Origin: Karalla daura
Taxonomy: Eukaryota > Chordata > Actinopteri > Chaetodontiformes > Leiognathidae
Length of the DNA stretch: 64,000 nucleotides
Direction of reading: 5' to 3'
NCBI GenBank assembly: GCA_029224185.1
Contig: CM055190.1
Coordinates: 17,200,515-17,264,514, forward strand
Shown: positions 37,447-49,160 of the stretch, piece after piece
How the letters are laid out: every line of letters starts with the position of its first letter
Numbering within the stretch: position 1 is the stretch's first letter
Notes under the pieces: generated by a model
Databases searched by the model: none
Told to the model about the DNA's origin: nothing
Seen by the model: the letters and a program-made list of their open reading frames with translations, nothing else
Made by a program: the position numbers and the translations under genes

Positions 37447-37760
37447 CTATCTATCCATCCATCCATTCATCCATCCATTTTCTTACACACTTTGTTCCCA
37501 TCAGCATTGCAGGGTCCTGCTGGTGTCCACATGGGGCAAAGGCAGGGATTACATCCTGCAAAGTTTGCCGGTCAATCACAGAGATCACACTCACACACAC
37601 ATATTTTTGGACTGTGGGAGGAAACCAGAGCACCTTGAGAAAACCCATGTTGACATGGAGAACTTGAAAACTCCACATAGGAAGGCTCTCAGTCTAACTG
37701 ATATTTGAATCAGGGATAATTGTGAACAACATATTATAACAACTATTTACTGAACCACCT
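37447..37760 (-). mobile_element. Retroposon (SINE-like), nearly full copy
   Basis: Read on minus, the element starts with GGTGGTTCAGTAAATAGT, which resembles a tRNA-type A box, continues with GATTCAAAT (B-box-like), then TATGTGGAGTTTTCAAGTTCTCC, then GGTTTCCTCCCACAGTCC, then GATTGACCGGC, and ends with AAAATGGATGGATGAATGGA. The same ordered landmarks occur in the copies at 39979-40336 and 45991-46270, which proves a dispersed family. The tRNA-like head and GATG tail fit retroposition through a LINE partner. A standard family name cannot be assigned by eye. The copy is old, with many substitutions. Confidence 0.72.
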
Positions 37761-39088
37761 TGTTGCTCTGGCTAACAAAATTTATAGCAATACTCCTTTT
37801 TTTTTCCCAGTTGTGCGACTGATGTTGAATTCACCTTGCCTTTCATCTGAACACATCTTCTCCATTGCAGTTTCCACCAATTTCCATGCGTACAGTCATT
37901 TACATCACACAAATGGATGTGATCTAAAGTACATTTTGTAAAGTGATGTGTTGACTGCAGTATTATAGCTACGGGCCCAACTTGGCTCCTCCACGAGTGT
38001 ACACAAAGTCTTACAGTACTTCCTCTGGGGAGGCTGTCTGTTCTGCACTACTGAGTTACAAGACCCTGTCAGTAAGTCAGTGGCTTTGACTCCTGTAAAG
38101 CTGTAGTGAAAGAAAGGATGGAGAAGCAGAGGAAGAAGGAGAAGAAATGGGAGAGTTGGAGAACAGTATGCACAGAGTCTTCTGTCACTGCCAGACACTT
38201 CTCAGTCTTGTTGCAGTGGGGACTATGATTTATGGAGGAGTCTCCATGTTGTAAGAACCTGAGCAGGATCACTCGCTTCTGTAGGAGGAGAAAGAGAGCA
38301 TCCTCCTCTGTCCCTGGTGCTTCTCTTACACACCTATCTTTGCTCTTCTTATTTCAATTTCTGTTTATAGTTTTGATGGATTATAAAAAAGCAATGCCAA
38401 ATGGGTACCTTTTCTTTCCCCCTTCCTTTCTTTTCTTTTTTTTTTCAAAGTGAGTGATTGTTAAACAGTTTATGTATTCTCTTTCTGCCTGTGTGTTTAT
38501 TGGAGGTAGTGAATTAGGTTTGAAACCATCACCGGAGGTTGTGTTTGAAACTTGAAAGGAAGCCCCCATAGCACAGGCTCCCTCCCTCTCTCTCTGTCTC
38601 TCTCTCTCTCTCATCACCCCTCCCTCACTCTCTTTCTTTCTCTCTCATTCGTGCCTAACCTCACACTCTTCTCAGCGTTAGCATAGTTGTCACACTGTGG
38701 CGCCGCTATCTGCACATTATTAGTTATTACTTTATCGGCTCCCAAAGCTGTCAGAAGACACCCTCCTGGAATATACAGCAGGCATAAGCCATCAGTCCTC
38801 ATTACGCCATACCCGTGTGCAATTTACACCCAGCTGCCGCTCACACACCCGTGACAACATGCTAATGTGTATGTGTTTTTGTGTGTGTGTCTCTGTGCAG
38901 ACTGCTATGCAGATGATAGGGCTGCACACATATGATATGAGCACACCTTTGAGGGAATGCACTCGCATGTATGAACGGGGCAGGGCTAATGTGTGACATG
39001 ATAAAAGCTTCCACCAAGGCCTTTATGTATGCGTTTGAAGAGCGCCAAGGCTTATGTTTTTTCATGCCTTGGTTGCTGCTGCTCCACA
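37761..39088. other. Unique sequence with low-complexity patches
   Basis: Holds a CT-rich tract at about 38580-38645, a TTTTC patch at 38418-38448 and a short GT run at 38876-38890. Open frames are short. A balanced AT-rich stretch at 38690-38800 might be regulatory but has no distinctive motif. Confidence 0.45.
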
Positions 39089-39102
39089 CCACCAGGAGGC
39101 AG
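39089..39102 (+). promoter_or_regulatory. CTCF-like motif
   Basis: CCACCAGGAGGCAG matches the CTCF core CCASYAGRKGGCRS at all positions but one (A at the K position). Flanks upstream match less well. A single motif of this kind is weak evidence for an insulator. Confidence 0.28.
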
Positions 39103-39304
39103 GGACAACATTTAAAGAGTGCCGCTCAGGACAGCTCAAGTCCTGTTCAAAAACACAGGTGTGCAGTAAAACCCCTGGAGGCAGCTGGGACAGAACAGGG
39201 CCCAGCAAGTCAGGCAGGGTGAGTTACTGTGTGTCCCAGAGATAGAGATCAACACAAACCACACATGAGCTGCAAGAAGAAACACTTGTGTTTTTGTCTG
39301 TTAA

Positions 39305-39324
39305 TGTGTGTGTGTGTGTGTGTA
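39305..39324. repeat. (GT)n microsatellite, short
   Basis: About ten GT units followed by AAGGGG, and a poly-A run of ten bases at about 39351-39360. Confidence 0.9.
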
Positions 39325-39978
39325 AGGGGTGGTGGAAAGGCTGTAAAAGGAAAAAAAAAAGAAATCATATCATCATAATGAATTATGTTTTGATTTAGGC
39401 CTTGCATATTTTGCCTTAGGTGGCTGTCGGGAACAGCTGTACAAGTCAAATTCTCATCATTACTGTTGCGGTGGAGTATGAAGATTGTGCAAATCAGACC
39501 TCCTGCTCCGACATGCCGTTGGATGCTTGTTATCCAGTCCTGTTGCCAGTGACTAACCTCTCCACCGTTTGATCTAGCAAAGTGGCCACATTAGCGCTGA
39601 CTAATTCCTTCAGCTGTGGGTTTTGAAACAGTGCACGTTCTTGAGGCCTCACACTGTGATTGCAGGAGTTGGATTGAGTCCGGGACTCATACCCCTTTCT
39701 CCTCACATGGTTTTCTTAGGGATGGGGAAAGACATGCTCATATCTCTCTGCTGTTATGGATGTTTAAACATTGAAGTTTAGCATGATCTACTACTGCTGA
39801 AAATCAGACTTTTGGTTTTAAGTTAATAGCAGCCATTCTCAACATTACTCTGATGTCTTATGTGATACTTTTCTGAGTGAGCAATCTCAGTTGCACACTG
39901 CACATTTTCTTTCTCAGTCATCATACATGCTGTTTCAAGAGAATGTGCCAGATAAAGGTGAAATGGTGTCTCTTTGAA

Positions 39979-40336
39979 TAGTGCTGTCGCCTCACAACAA
40001 ATAGGTTCCCAGTTCAAATCCCGGTCAGACAGAGGCTTTATCTGTGTGGAATTTGCATGTTCCCCACATGTCTGCATCAGTTTTATCTGGGTTCTCCCAC
40101 AGTCCAGAAACATGAATGTTGTGGTTGGCTGGAGACTTTAAGTTGTCCCTAGGTAGGAGTATGAGGATGTTGCTGTATGCTGTTGCCCCACAGTGGACCG
40201 GCAAAATGTCCTGGGTGTATTTGGTGCATTTGCCCTATGTGCACTGGATACAGACATTGGCAATCCTCTGCACTGCAACACTGTTGGGTTTAAAACAGAT
40301 GAGATAATGGATGGTTGGATAGATGGATGGTTGGAT
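39979..40336 (+). mobile_element. Retroposon (SINE-like) copy
   Basis: Starts at GTGCTGTCGCCTCACAAC, contains the B-box-like GTTCAAATCCCGG near 40012-40024, then TGTGTGGAATTTGCATGTTCC, GTTCTCCCACAGTCCAGAAA, GGTTGGCTGGAGACTTTAAG and TTGCCCCACAGTGGACCGGC, and ends in GATAATGGATGGTTGGATAG followed by ATGGATGG. The A box is missing or beyond recognition at the 5' end. It shares its ordered landmarks with the copies at 37447-37760 and 45991-46270. Open frames inside it are not genes. Confidence 0.75.
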
Positions 40337-40339
40337 TTC

Positions 40340-43070
40340 ATACACAGTAAAACACACTTTTTCATGAGGATTTCTGTGCAGCTGCTGACATAATTTTATA
40401 GAAGACACTCTTCAGAAGGTCATGAATAGTAACACCGCAATGTGCAAGCCTTTGAAGCAGTGTTGCCTTCAGTTTGGTTATTGCAAGGGACATGTCCCTA
40501 TTTGTCTGCTCCTGCATTATCAAGGAAACACAGGAGTTTGGATGGCCGGCAGCAACAGGAGGGATTTACTAAGTTGCTCTTGGATAGCCAAGCCTCCATC
40601 CCACATAATGCTAAACACAATTATGGAAACCTTTTTTTTTTTTTCTTCAATGACAACAACTCAAAATAATGGCTTTAATATATGCCCTTACCTCCAGCAA
40701 GTGTTTTGTATGCAAATTAGTTGAGATTTCAGGGACGAAGAGGCGGAGTGTCTTAAGCATCCATCTTTTGTTGCCATGCGGATTAAGGGATATCTGTTAT
40801 GGTTTGTTAACATGAGAGCTTTTGATTCGGATTGAAACGAAACCATGTGTAGAATTAGATTAAAGACAATGTGTGGTGAGTGACGGCTCAGGCATGTGGT
40901 GGACTTCACCCGCCCATACGCCAGCGCTCACCACTGTGGTCCCATTGTTTGTCTGGGCTTCTGTTGTGAAGTGGGTTTTTGTCCTGTTTTTGTTCTATAA
41001 TGGGCTATAATAACTTATATAAATCACACTGACTGAGCTGGAGCTCCACAGTTTGGACTTGGCATTGATGGAAGGCCTGGTTCTCTGGAGGACCGGTGAG
41101 CAGAAAGTCTTGTGTATGCCGAGGGAAAGTTTGAAAGTCAGCGGGCTTTAGGTTTGACAGTGTTGTTTTGCAGCAAAGGGAATCAGTTTGAGGTTTTCTT
41201 CTGGGGAGGAAGGTCAAATAAAAAGAGAGGAAAGCTTTGATAGTTATCTACAAACAGTGTGTTCGACCAGGACAGGTGAAGGGATGAAAAATATGAAAGG
41301 CAGCCGACTTTGTGTGAATTTCTTCCTTGTCTTTTTGCTTTGCCTGAAGGAGCTTATTTTGATATCAAAAAGGAAATGAGAAAAATAATGCTGGGTTACA
41401 AAATCAGGCTGCTGTCATTAAAAAGGGCACAAAAACACCAACCAAGAGGGAGGGAACATAAATAATGTCTTCTTGGAGACTGCTCCAGTAGAAGGGAGTG
41501 TGTTTTTCTAACGTTAACTGATCTTACTTGATGAGTGTGTTTGTGATAATGTGCTAGGATGATGAATTAAGGAATCAGGAATTAGTGAGCACACTCACTG
41601 TGTTCATTAAGAGTCACTGATGTTTTGTCAATAGCAGGACTCGCATCGCCTTGTAAGCTTTGGGCTGTGCATTTAGTTACACTGCTGGGAATTGTCCGTA
41701 ACCCTGTTTTACATTGAAAACAGCCCAGAGGAAAAGGGGTAAGAGGAGAGAGAGGGGGGGGTGCAAAGAGTAACCACTGATTAATTATGCACATCCCTGA
41801 TTGTGACATGCTATCTGCTGCTATTAATGGGCAAGGATAATCACTCTGGATTGTAATTTCAGCCCATGACTTCAGAAGTGTTCTGTGTCCAACATCAATC
41901 TTCATACGAAACCCCGTAATTTGCAGAGGAACTTCATTTGCGACTGTTGTTGAGTCTCCCACCGAGCTCATTTGTAAGAGGAGTAGTGAAGTGTTAAGGA
42001 GAAGTGGAGGCAGGAAGGGTGGAGGGTTGCTTTAAATGGTGTCAACCATAGACAGGCAAGTTAGAACAGGAGGGCGTGATATTACTGTACAGTGCTTGAG
42101 GTTATGAAAAATAATTAGAGATCTATGTGGAAGAAAAAAAATTGTTTTTTTGTGGAGGCATATGAAAGTTTTTGCAGCTTTCATTGTTTGAACTTTTAAT
42201 TCAGCCCCAAATGAGTGCCATTATTCTCACTCATGTGGTATTATTGTGGGAAAAAATATGTGAGAGCTTGGGAAAAAAAAAAATCAAATTAAAATGTTAA
42301 ATATAAGTTAATGAGAAAATAACATTCACCAACTGACTTTTAGGCATCATTGAAATTGCCATAGAGCCACTTCAGGTGCAACATTTGCTTTGAAATGTGT
42401 GCCTTTAAATGTAAGTGCCTGTTCTGTCTTATATGTATAATAACTCTGCCTATTAGGGGGAAATATAAAGAAGATAAATGGACAGTTTATCCCCTATTTT
42501 ATCTAATTTCAGCACATTTTTTTCATTACAAACTCAAACCTTATAAAAAAAATAACAAAGTGAAATTGAACCCAGCTTCATAGCTCTTTTTTTTTTTGCC
42601 TTCTCCAAAAGCTTCACTGGCAGCTTGTCCAAAAGCCGAAATGAAACGAAGAATGTAATTAGAGAGAAGGGAAACTTTTAAGGGGAATTTCAGAATGCCA
42701 AGCAATCAGAGCCTTAAAAGCTGCTTTTGGTCCCCCATCTGAGAGTCTCCTACCCAGCCACAGACAGTACACAGAACGTAACGGACCCCCCCCTCCAGAG
42801 AGACACACAACGTCTTTACTGCTTTTATTCTACCTTCTGTGGGTGTGCTTCATTGCTGTCACACCTCGCTTGCGTTAACTTTGCTGTGTGGCTTCCAGAT
42901 CCAAGAGGAAACCACAATATATAGGCTTTCTTGTGCCAGTGTGAACTTTTTGGGGGGGAGAGTGGGAGATGTTATAGAAATAAGAAGAAGACCAAGGGAA
43001 GACCAGGTGTGAGAAATGGAGGGACCGGGCGAGATAAATGCATGAAAAATAGCATGAAAAACTCTGTCCT
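40340..43070. other. Unique sequence, nothing firmly recognised
   Basis: Contains an exact octamer ATGCAAAT at 40710-40717 inside a TGTATGCAAATTAG context, poly-T near 40629-40644, a G8 run near 41753-41760 and an AT-rich patch at 42260-42330. A minus-strand frame of 129 codons (41582-41971) has no known domain. Possible regulatory sequence at 40690-40880 is weakly supported. Confidence 0.4.
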
Positions 43071-43074
43071 TTGG

Positions 43075-43400
43075 TTCTTTCAGGCCCATTGGCGAGGCTA
43101 AACAAACAGCGAATGCTTTGGAGAGACACATTAACTGTAACTGCCCTTGATCTGGCAGTGTTTAGAGTGCTGTCGGCATGGCTAATAAACACTTCATTTA
43201 GTTTTAATGGTGCCGGCGCCTCTCCGCAGCCTTCAAAAGTACCCTTTATTTGGGTCATTTACGGCTCTTCCTCGAGGAGCCCCTGAGGGACTGCAGATCC
43301 AGTCCACATCTCTGTCTGCTGGAGCACTCCAGGCCTGGGGAAAATTAATAGGGCTATCTGGGAAAAATAAATAAGTGATGGGCTTTACCCCTGCCAAACA
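43075..43400. promoter_or_regulatory. Candidate conserved non-coding block
   Basis: Repeat-free sequence with GGCTAATAAACAC near 43180, GTTTTAATGGTGCCGGCGCC near 43200-43219 (CpG retained), and AAAATTAATAGGG near 43339. The open frames through it are short and in different phases. It forms a near-continuous island with the block at 43600-43930. Confidence 0.33.
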
Positions 43401-43599
43401 GCCCTGAGAGCTTATTAAGGCAAAGTGAAGGGAGATGGGGCAGCAGAAAAAGAGATATTAATATGAATTTTGCACCTTTTAATGTAGGGCTAACCGACTT
43501 CTTTTCTCAGTTTCACCCTTTCTTTCTTTTCCTTTTCATTTCATTTTCTCGTGCATGCTCTCCTATCTTCTTCTTGCTTCGCCTCTGTGTTCCTCCTCT

Positions 43600-43930
43600 A
43601 CAGTAATTGTAAACACAGCAATTATGGATTGTGTGAGACTTAATTATAGCTTGTGCAGAGCCCTGGGGGAGCTCTGGCGGAATGCAGCGGCTGATAAAAA
43701 CGCCAGCTCATCAGCACCCCTCCAATGGTGGCGAGCCCCTGCGAAAGTGGACCAAAGGGAACCATTCCCCCAGGGCCCTCCCAGCCGAAGGACCAATTAG
43801 TATTAGGCAAGAATTAATCTTAATGGGACACAGCCACTCAAACAGGTCCTCCCAAGGTGATGGGGAATTAATGTGGTTGCCTTATTGGTTATTGCGGCTG
43901 TTGTCTTTCAGGTCGTTCCCCCACTTGGAA
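43600..43930. promoter_or_regulatory. Candidate conserved non-coding block with forkhead and homeodomain sites
   Basis: Contains CAGTAATTGTAAACACAG with an exact forkhead site TGTAAACA at 43608-43615, TAATTA at 43641-43646, several AATTAAT-type sites (about 43812 and 43865) and a GATAAAAACG posterior-HOX-like site near 43693. A GC-rich central part (43655-43790) with AT-rich ends and no simple repeats is typical of developmental enhancers. Function is inferred from motifs; alignment would decide. Confidence 0.42.
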
Positions 43931-44039
43931 CATGGGCTTAGGCGTCTCGGTAGACCAGATCGGCCTGTAGCTGACATGTGTTCCTCTGCACACACCATAT
44001 AGAGACACAGGCTGGAGAAAACTCCTGGATAAGGGAAAA

Positions 44040-44490
44040 AAAATCAAATCGGAGGAGAAAATGTGGCATCTAATTTTTTGCCGTTTATTTGGGCTCCAGC
44101 CTTATTTATTCCTCTCTGGAATGGCTTTACAAAGAGGGTGGGGAAAAGACTTGAAGCTAGAAGCCTATAAATTCTTGTAACTGGTTCTTATATTTAGACA
44201 TTCAAAGCTCAACCCTATTGTCAGATCCCATCGGGGGGGAGGCCCGTATAGTGATCCATGCTCAGTTTGAGTATTGATTTCTGGGGAGCATGGCTCCATT
44301 AATGTCCTGCCTGGGGGTGTGGAAGGGTCAGCAGGGGAAGTTGTGGGCTGCCATGACCCCAGCTGCAGTTTACAATCGATTAACTCTGACTGGGAAGGGA
44401 GAAAGTCGTAGGGAAGTAAGCACAAGGCCCCACACGCGATTAGGCTACATTAGACCTCTGGTCCAAGCTGTTCCAGAGGTTGCAGTAAGT
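44040..44490. promoter_or_regulatory. Candidate regulatory block
   Basis: Complex sequence with CTAATTTTTTGCCGTTTATTTGG near 44071, TACAATCGATTAACTC near 44371-44386 and GTTAATTAGCAC near 44488-44499. It lacks simple repeats and long frames. Boundaries are approximate. Confidence 0.28.
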
Positions 44491-44499
44491 TAATTAGCA

Positions 44500-45990
44500 C
44501 TTTCTTATGATATCAGTGATGACAGGGGTGAAGCAGCTACCATTGATTCAGCTTTACTCCATTTCAGCCTTGGAGACCAACAACCAAAGTACCGGATACT
44601 CCCAACCTCTCCGCCTCCAGTTGAGCAACATGTGCACGTCACTACCTGGAAATGATTAGTAATCACCAACCCATTTTGACCACTAATGTGAAAACCAACG
44701 CTTTCAGTAGATCCTAGATAGATATATGTCAAGATGCTACTGGAGGTCCGTTTAGATTCTGTAGGAGGCACCTTCTTCTCAGTTTCAAAAGATGATGATA
44801 AATTTTAGGGTGATGACACCTTCAAAGGGCCTTACATACATAGACTGTGATGTATGACCAAGGCCATGACCATGGCACAAAATGCATAGAGGCTTCCACC
44901 TTATCATCCCATCACGCCCTCCTCATTTTGCAGGTGTATGGCAAGAGGCCTTGCTAATTTTCATTTTTACCAATTACAGTGTAAAGGTGACATGAGCCAA
45001 TTTTCTTTGTCTCCTCAGCTTACAGTATAACAAACATCCCCCTGTCTCGTCATGTGTCTCCAGTGATCCCTTTGTTGTTTGCCTGCCATTTTCTTTATTT
45101 TGCCTCCTGCTCTGTTCTTGTCATTTTTCGTTACTGCTCCACCTTTTTTCTTCTTTCTCTCTTCCTTGTGCTACATCATTCTCTCTCTTGTCCTGCTCTC
45201 ACAGCACTCTGAATGAAAGCTTTGCCAATAGATCGCTCACACTCTTTGTTCTTCCGCCTCTACAGTACGCTGCTCCCCAATATTGTTTGTTTTACCAGCA
45301 GCTAAACTGCGTAACACCTTCTTCTCTTTGTCTGAATCACTCCATCTCTGCCTGTCTGTTTTTGCTTGGGGCCCAGCCAGGCAAGTGAACAGCGACAGAT
45401 GAAGCACCTTGTCTGTCAGCGGTGTTGGAGGGAATTAATCACAATTCAGTAAGTGCTGTGATGAGGATTCAGAGATGCTTGTTAGAGATAAAGCCATCAG
45501 GTGTGTCTGATCCATCATGCACTGACAGCAGCCTCAGGCAGGACAATGAGCTAGGTATTAGGGCCTGTTTAGAGCTCTGTCCTGCCCTCAGGTGCTCTTG
45601 GTCATCAGTGCACAGGACTAAGCATTAACATACCCCCCCCCCCCCCCCAAACCACAAAATGCGACTTTAACTTAATTGTGGTGAGCAGTGTTGTCAAGTT
45701 ACTCACAAACACGCAGGGGCTGATTCTAAACAGTGATGACCAAAGTTTTCAGTGTCCAAGCACACCTACCCACAACTACTCATTCATATGCGTAAACATC
45801 ACAATTGTAAAAAAAATAGAAACAAGCAAAGAAAAGAGCATAGAATAAATATGCCACTGGATTTTTGTGCCTCACAAAATAAAAGGCATTCCTGCATTAT
45901 TTTCAAAATTAAGGCACAATGAAATGTCATAAAACTGTGTACGATACTGCAAAATATGTTAATTTATGATGCACATTTTACAGTATGTAG
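44500..45990. other. Unique sequence, nothing recognised
   Basis: Pyrimidine-rich zone at about 45060-45200, otherwise ordinary. A cytosine homopolymer of 16 bases occupies 45633-45648. No supported gene. Confidence 0.5.
45633..45648. repeat. Poly-C tract, 16 bases
   Basis: An uninterrupted run of C after CATA and before AAACC. Long C/G homopolymers are rare and error-prone in sequencing; the exact length should be treated with caution. Confidence 0.9.
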
Positions 45991-46270
45991 TTTGGTGCTG
46001 TTGCCTCATACCAAATAGGTCCTCAGTTCAAATCACGGTCAGGATGAGGGCCCCTCCGTGTGAAGTTTGCTTGTTCTCCTTGTATCTCTGGGTTCTCTGG
46101 TTTCCTCCCACAGTTCAAAAGCATGCATGTTCAGGTTGATTGGAGACTAAAATTGCCCCAAGGTGTGAGTGTGAGAGTAAATGTTTTGTGTATCTGTGCC
46201 CTGCAATGGGCTGTCAACCTGTCCATGGTGTATCGTATCCGCATTGGGGATAGTGCATCGCCAATGCCAT
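45991..46270 (+). mobile_element. Retroposon (SINE-like) copy
   Basis: Begins TTTGGTGCTGTTGCCTCATA, has the B-box-like GTTCAAATCACGG near 46026-46038, then GTGTGAAGTTTGCTTGTTCTCC, GGTTTCCTCCCACAGTTC, GGTTGATTGGAGACTAAAATTGCCCC, and GGGCTGTCAACCTGTCCATGGTGTA. The landmarks are collinear with the copies at 37447-37760 (reverse) and 39979-40336. The usual GATG tail is replaced by the GAT/AAT-rich tract beginning about 46333, which probably grew from it. Confidence 0.75.
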
Positions 46271-46332
46271 CACAAAATATTTTATCAATAGATATCAATT
46301 CTACCAACCCATATGAATGCATAGAAAGTGTA

Positions 46333-46506
46333 TGATAATAATGGTGATGATGATAATAGTAATGATAATACAATACTTGTTGATGGTGGTGCTACTGTAT
46401 AACTGGATATAGTTATAGTTGTTACCACTACTCCTACTACTACTACTACTACTACTACTAATAATAATAATAATAACAATAACAATAACAATAACAATAA
46501 CAATAA
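46333..46506. repeat. Trinucleotide-rich tract (GAT/AAT, ACT, AAT, AAC-AAT)
   Basis: Starts with GATAATAATGGTGATGATG, then mixed sequence, then (ACT)n at about 46425-46460, (AAT)n and a (AACAAT)n hexamer run to about 46506. It lies directly downstream of a retroposon copy, consistent with microsatellites born from the element's tail. Confidence 0.9.
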
Positions 46507-46739
46507 TATAGATAAACACATTCTGCTTGTAGTACACCATTAATTACACTGTTGTGCAGTGGCACTGAGTGACAGACAGATGCTGAACAGTTGAGCCCCT
46601 CTGCATCTTAGCGGCTATATGTGGCCATGTCTTCACATGCCAAGACAGCGCCTCTGCTCCTTTGGAAAGCCTAAGTGTATGTTATGGCTTTGTGACAAAT
46701 CTCTGACATGACGTACTAATCAGATAAGAGCTCAACCCT

Positions 46740-47110
46740 GAGGCCAGCATGGGCCGCTGGGACAAAAGAGCAGGTTGAAAAATAATAAATATCTCTAAAA
46801 TGTTACAAATTATAAGTGCTCTGCGATTGAGGGAGTGCATGTGATGTACTTTCTGTGTCTGTGCTCAGTCTCACATTCCTCAGGGTAATTTACAACGTAG
46901 CTCCAAGCAGCTTGTTTAATTTCAGAGCCCAAATGAAAGCGTTTGTGGCTTATTGGCATATTTTTCTTGTTAAGCAATGTTTAAGGTAGAGATAGACACG
47001 GCAGTAATTGCAGGTTTGACTGTGGGTAGGAGTGGAGTTAGTGCACATCAACACTCCCCCTGCCTTGGGAAGAAAACGAGACTAAAAAGATAATGTTGCA
47101 GATAAGGCAT
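46740..47110. promoter_or_regulatory. Candidate regulatory block
   Basis: Complex AT-rich DNA with GTAATTTACAACG near 46885, TGTTTAATTTCAG near 46914 and GGCAGTAATTGCAGG near 47000. No open frame of interest. Weakly supported. Confidence 0.25.
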
Positions 47111-48700
47111 GAGAGAGCTATGTCACCAACTTAACTATTTCGCTGTTAGAGGACTCACGTGTATTCTGCTGAGAACGCAAAGTAGATTCAAAGTACGACG
47201 GGAAATATTTGAGCAGAATATAAACAAGAAAGCAAAAAAAAAGAGTAACTGGGACAGAAATTAAGAATGAGGACACATCAGCCTGTAATAGCGGTAGAAA
47301 AACAAACACAAGCCAAAATTAGTCTCTCACAATAAACTGACAGGGGTATAAAAACAAGCCGGCGTGCATGATGTGAGATTATAATGAGGCATTGATTGTT
47401 TGTCCTCAATTTCCATTTCAGTTCCCTCTCAAATTGAAGGCAGACACTTGTAAACAGCCATACCTATGTCACTGCTGTTCTCATTAGCTCTTCTATTTTA
47501 TTTTCCGTACACGTTGAGCTAAGAAGTTCTTGATGAGAGGACTTGTGTCACTTCCTGTTTGCCCGAGTCCTTCCTGTTTTTCTGACCATGTTCTGGTCGT
47601 CTGTCCTCGGTATAGGGTTTATCGCCTCGTTTGCAACCATATGAGCATTGCAGCCAGCTTCTCCGGGATGTTAGTTTGCGCTGTCTTTTTATTATCCCTT
47701 TTTTTTTCCTTTTTTTTTAACTGCCATTGTGGCAAGACAGGAATGTGCTATTGCATGTTGTTGGCTGGTGGAGTGAGGAAAGCCCAATTACTATGGGTCT
47801 CAGTGCCTTGGTTGTAGTTGTACAGTAGGCTCGGCTCTTTGTGTGTGTGTTTTTTGTGTGTATTGTGGGGTTGTTCTGGTGAGCAGCTGTCCCAGACCCC
47901 ACTGGCAGCGATGGCAGGGGATGGTTACTGTTTCAGTGGTTGACAGCCAGGGGGAGGAAGGAGGAGATGGGCTTATGAGGGAGGACTCCTCATGTGTTGT
48001 GTGCTGCCACTGCGGTTCTGCTCAGCAGCCAGCGCTCCCTGTCTGTCTCCACCGACACTTTTAACTGCCGTCTGATGTTGTGAAATCCTGCGTGTGACGC
48101 CGCGACTCGATTCATGTACACTGCTCCTAGTTTACACAGTGCGTGTGGCCAATTAGAGCTCGGGTTATGAGGCTGATGTATGGATTATAGTCTATTATTC
48201 CCTCTTCCCTAATGTTGACCATTAACTGCTGTGTCATTAGTTACTTTACCAACTGTGGTGGCACAGGAAGGCGCACAGTCTGTCACACACATTTCTTTGC
48301 GGGTATGTGGCGTGGGACACAGGAATGTGCCTGCGAAATGTTGACAGTATTCTGGGTGATTTTAGTAGAGTAAACCAGGAACCACATTATAAAGCTGCCT
48401 TCTAATTAAGATAAAAAGCAAGTACGTTGACTCTACCTGAAAATGGTCCTCCTGGATATCAAACGCTTGTTGTGTGTGTGTGTGTGTCTTGAAACTTGCT
48501 CGAGATTTGTGCGAACCTTCAATTTACCAGAAGAAACAAACAGGAGTTGTGAGAGTCCAGGTCTCTCAGCTGCGGTGCGTAAAATACTATCCTGTGCTTC
48601 CTTCGGCGTGCTGTGTTGCTCTAAGCAGCGAGCAGTGTTGTGTGTGACACAGCATCGCCTTGCTGTCTGTCTGTCTCATATCCAGTGTGGCAGCGCAGTG
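47111..48700. other. Unique sequence, nothing recognised
   Basis: Contains poly-T runs at 47699-47719, short GT runs at 47841-47865 and 48473-48487, and several short frames without known domains. Confidence 0.45.
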
Positions 48701-48709
48701 AGCGGTGTC

Positions 48710-49160
48710 TAATGGAGCCTCTGATGAGTAATGAGTCCATACACTGGTAATGTTCTGTGCCGAGTAACGGCTGCATTGGTTTCTGTCCTGTTAACTCCGC
48801 TGGTGCAAGATTGATTGCGGTGTGCTCCGCAGTCATACAAAGACACTTCATTGCTTGGCAATGAAAATAAAGCTTCTCCCGCTGAAATGAAGAGCAATGG
48901 CAGCGGGGCAATGGAGGCAGACCAACGTGTGGCCTGGAGACAACCGCAGCACCAGCAGCAGTGAGTGACATGCCATGAAATAGGCACTGCTCCAATAAGA
49001 CTTATTTGTTTACACGTTGCTTTCCGCTAATTGAGGTGTGGCAGAGTTTGTTATTTTTGCCTCAGTCGAGATGAACCTCAGTTGCCCCGATTAGGCCTTT
49101 CACTGTACTTAGAGAGTCTCCACCAAGACTCTCCTTCAAATTATACTTGACACTGTGAAG
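48710..49160. promoter_or_regulatory. Candidate conserved non-coding block
   Basis: Complex sequence with AGATTGATTGCGG (PBX/HOX-like) near 48809-48821, TCATTGCTTGGCAATGAAAATAAAGC containing an imperfect inverted repeat near 48847-48865, and CCGCTAATTGAGG near 49025. No simple repeats over 450 bp. The two 90-125 codon minus-strand frames here lack any familiar domain. Confidence 0.33.

Noticed and set aside
39092..39220. Possible plus-strand exon with a Cys-containing peptide (TTFKECRSGQLKSCSKTQ) ending at a GGGTGAGT donor
   Set aside because: Acceptor is poor, donor is offset by one G, and no cysteine-rich domain spacing can be matched.
40012..40024. tRNA-like B box (GTTCAAATCCCGG), initially considered a tRNA gene
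   Set aside because: There is no cloverleaf around it; it belongs to the retroposon copy at 39979-40336, as does the similar motif at 46026-46038.
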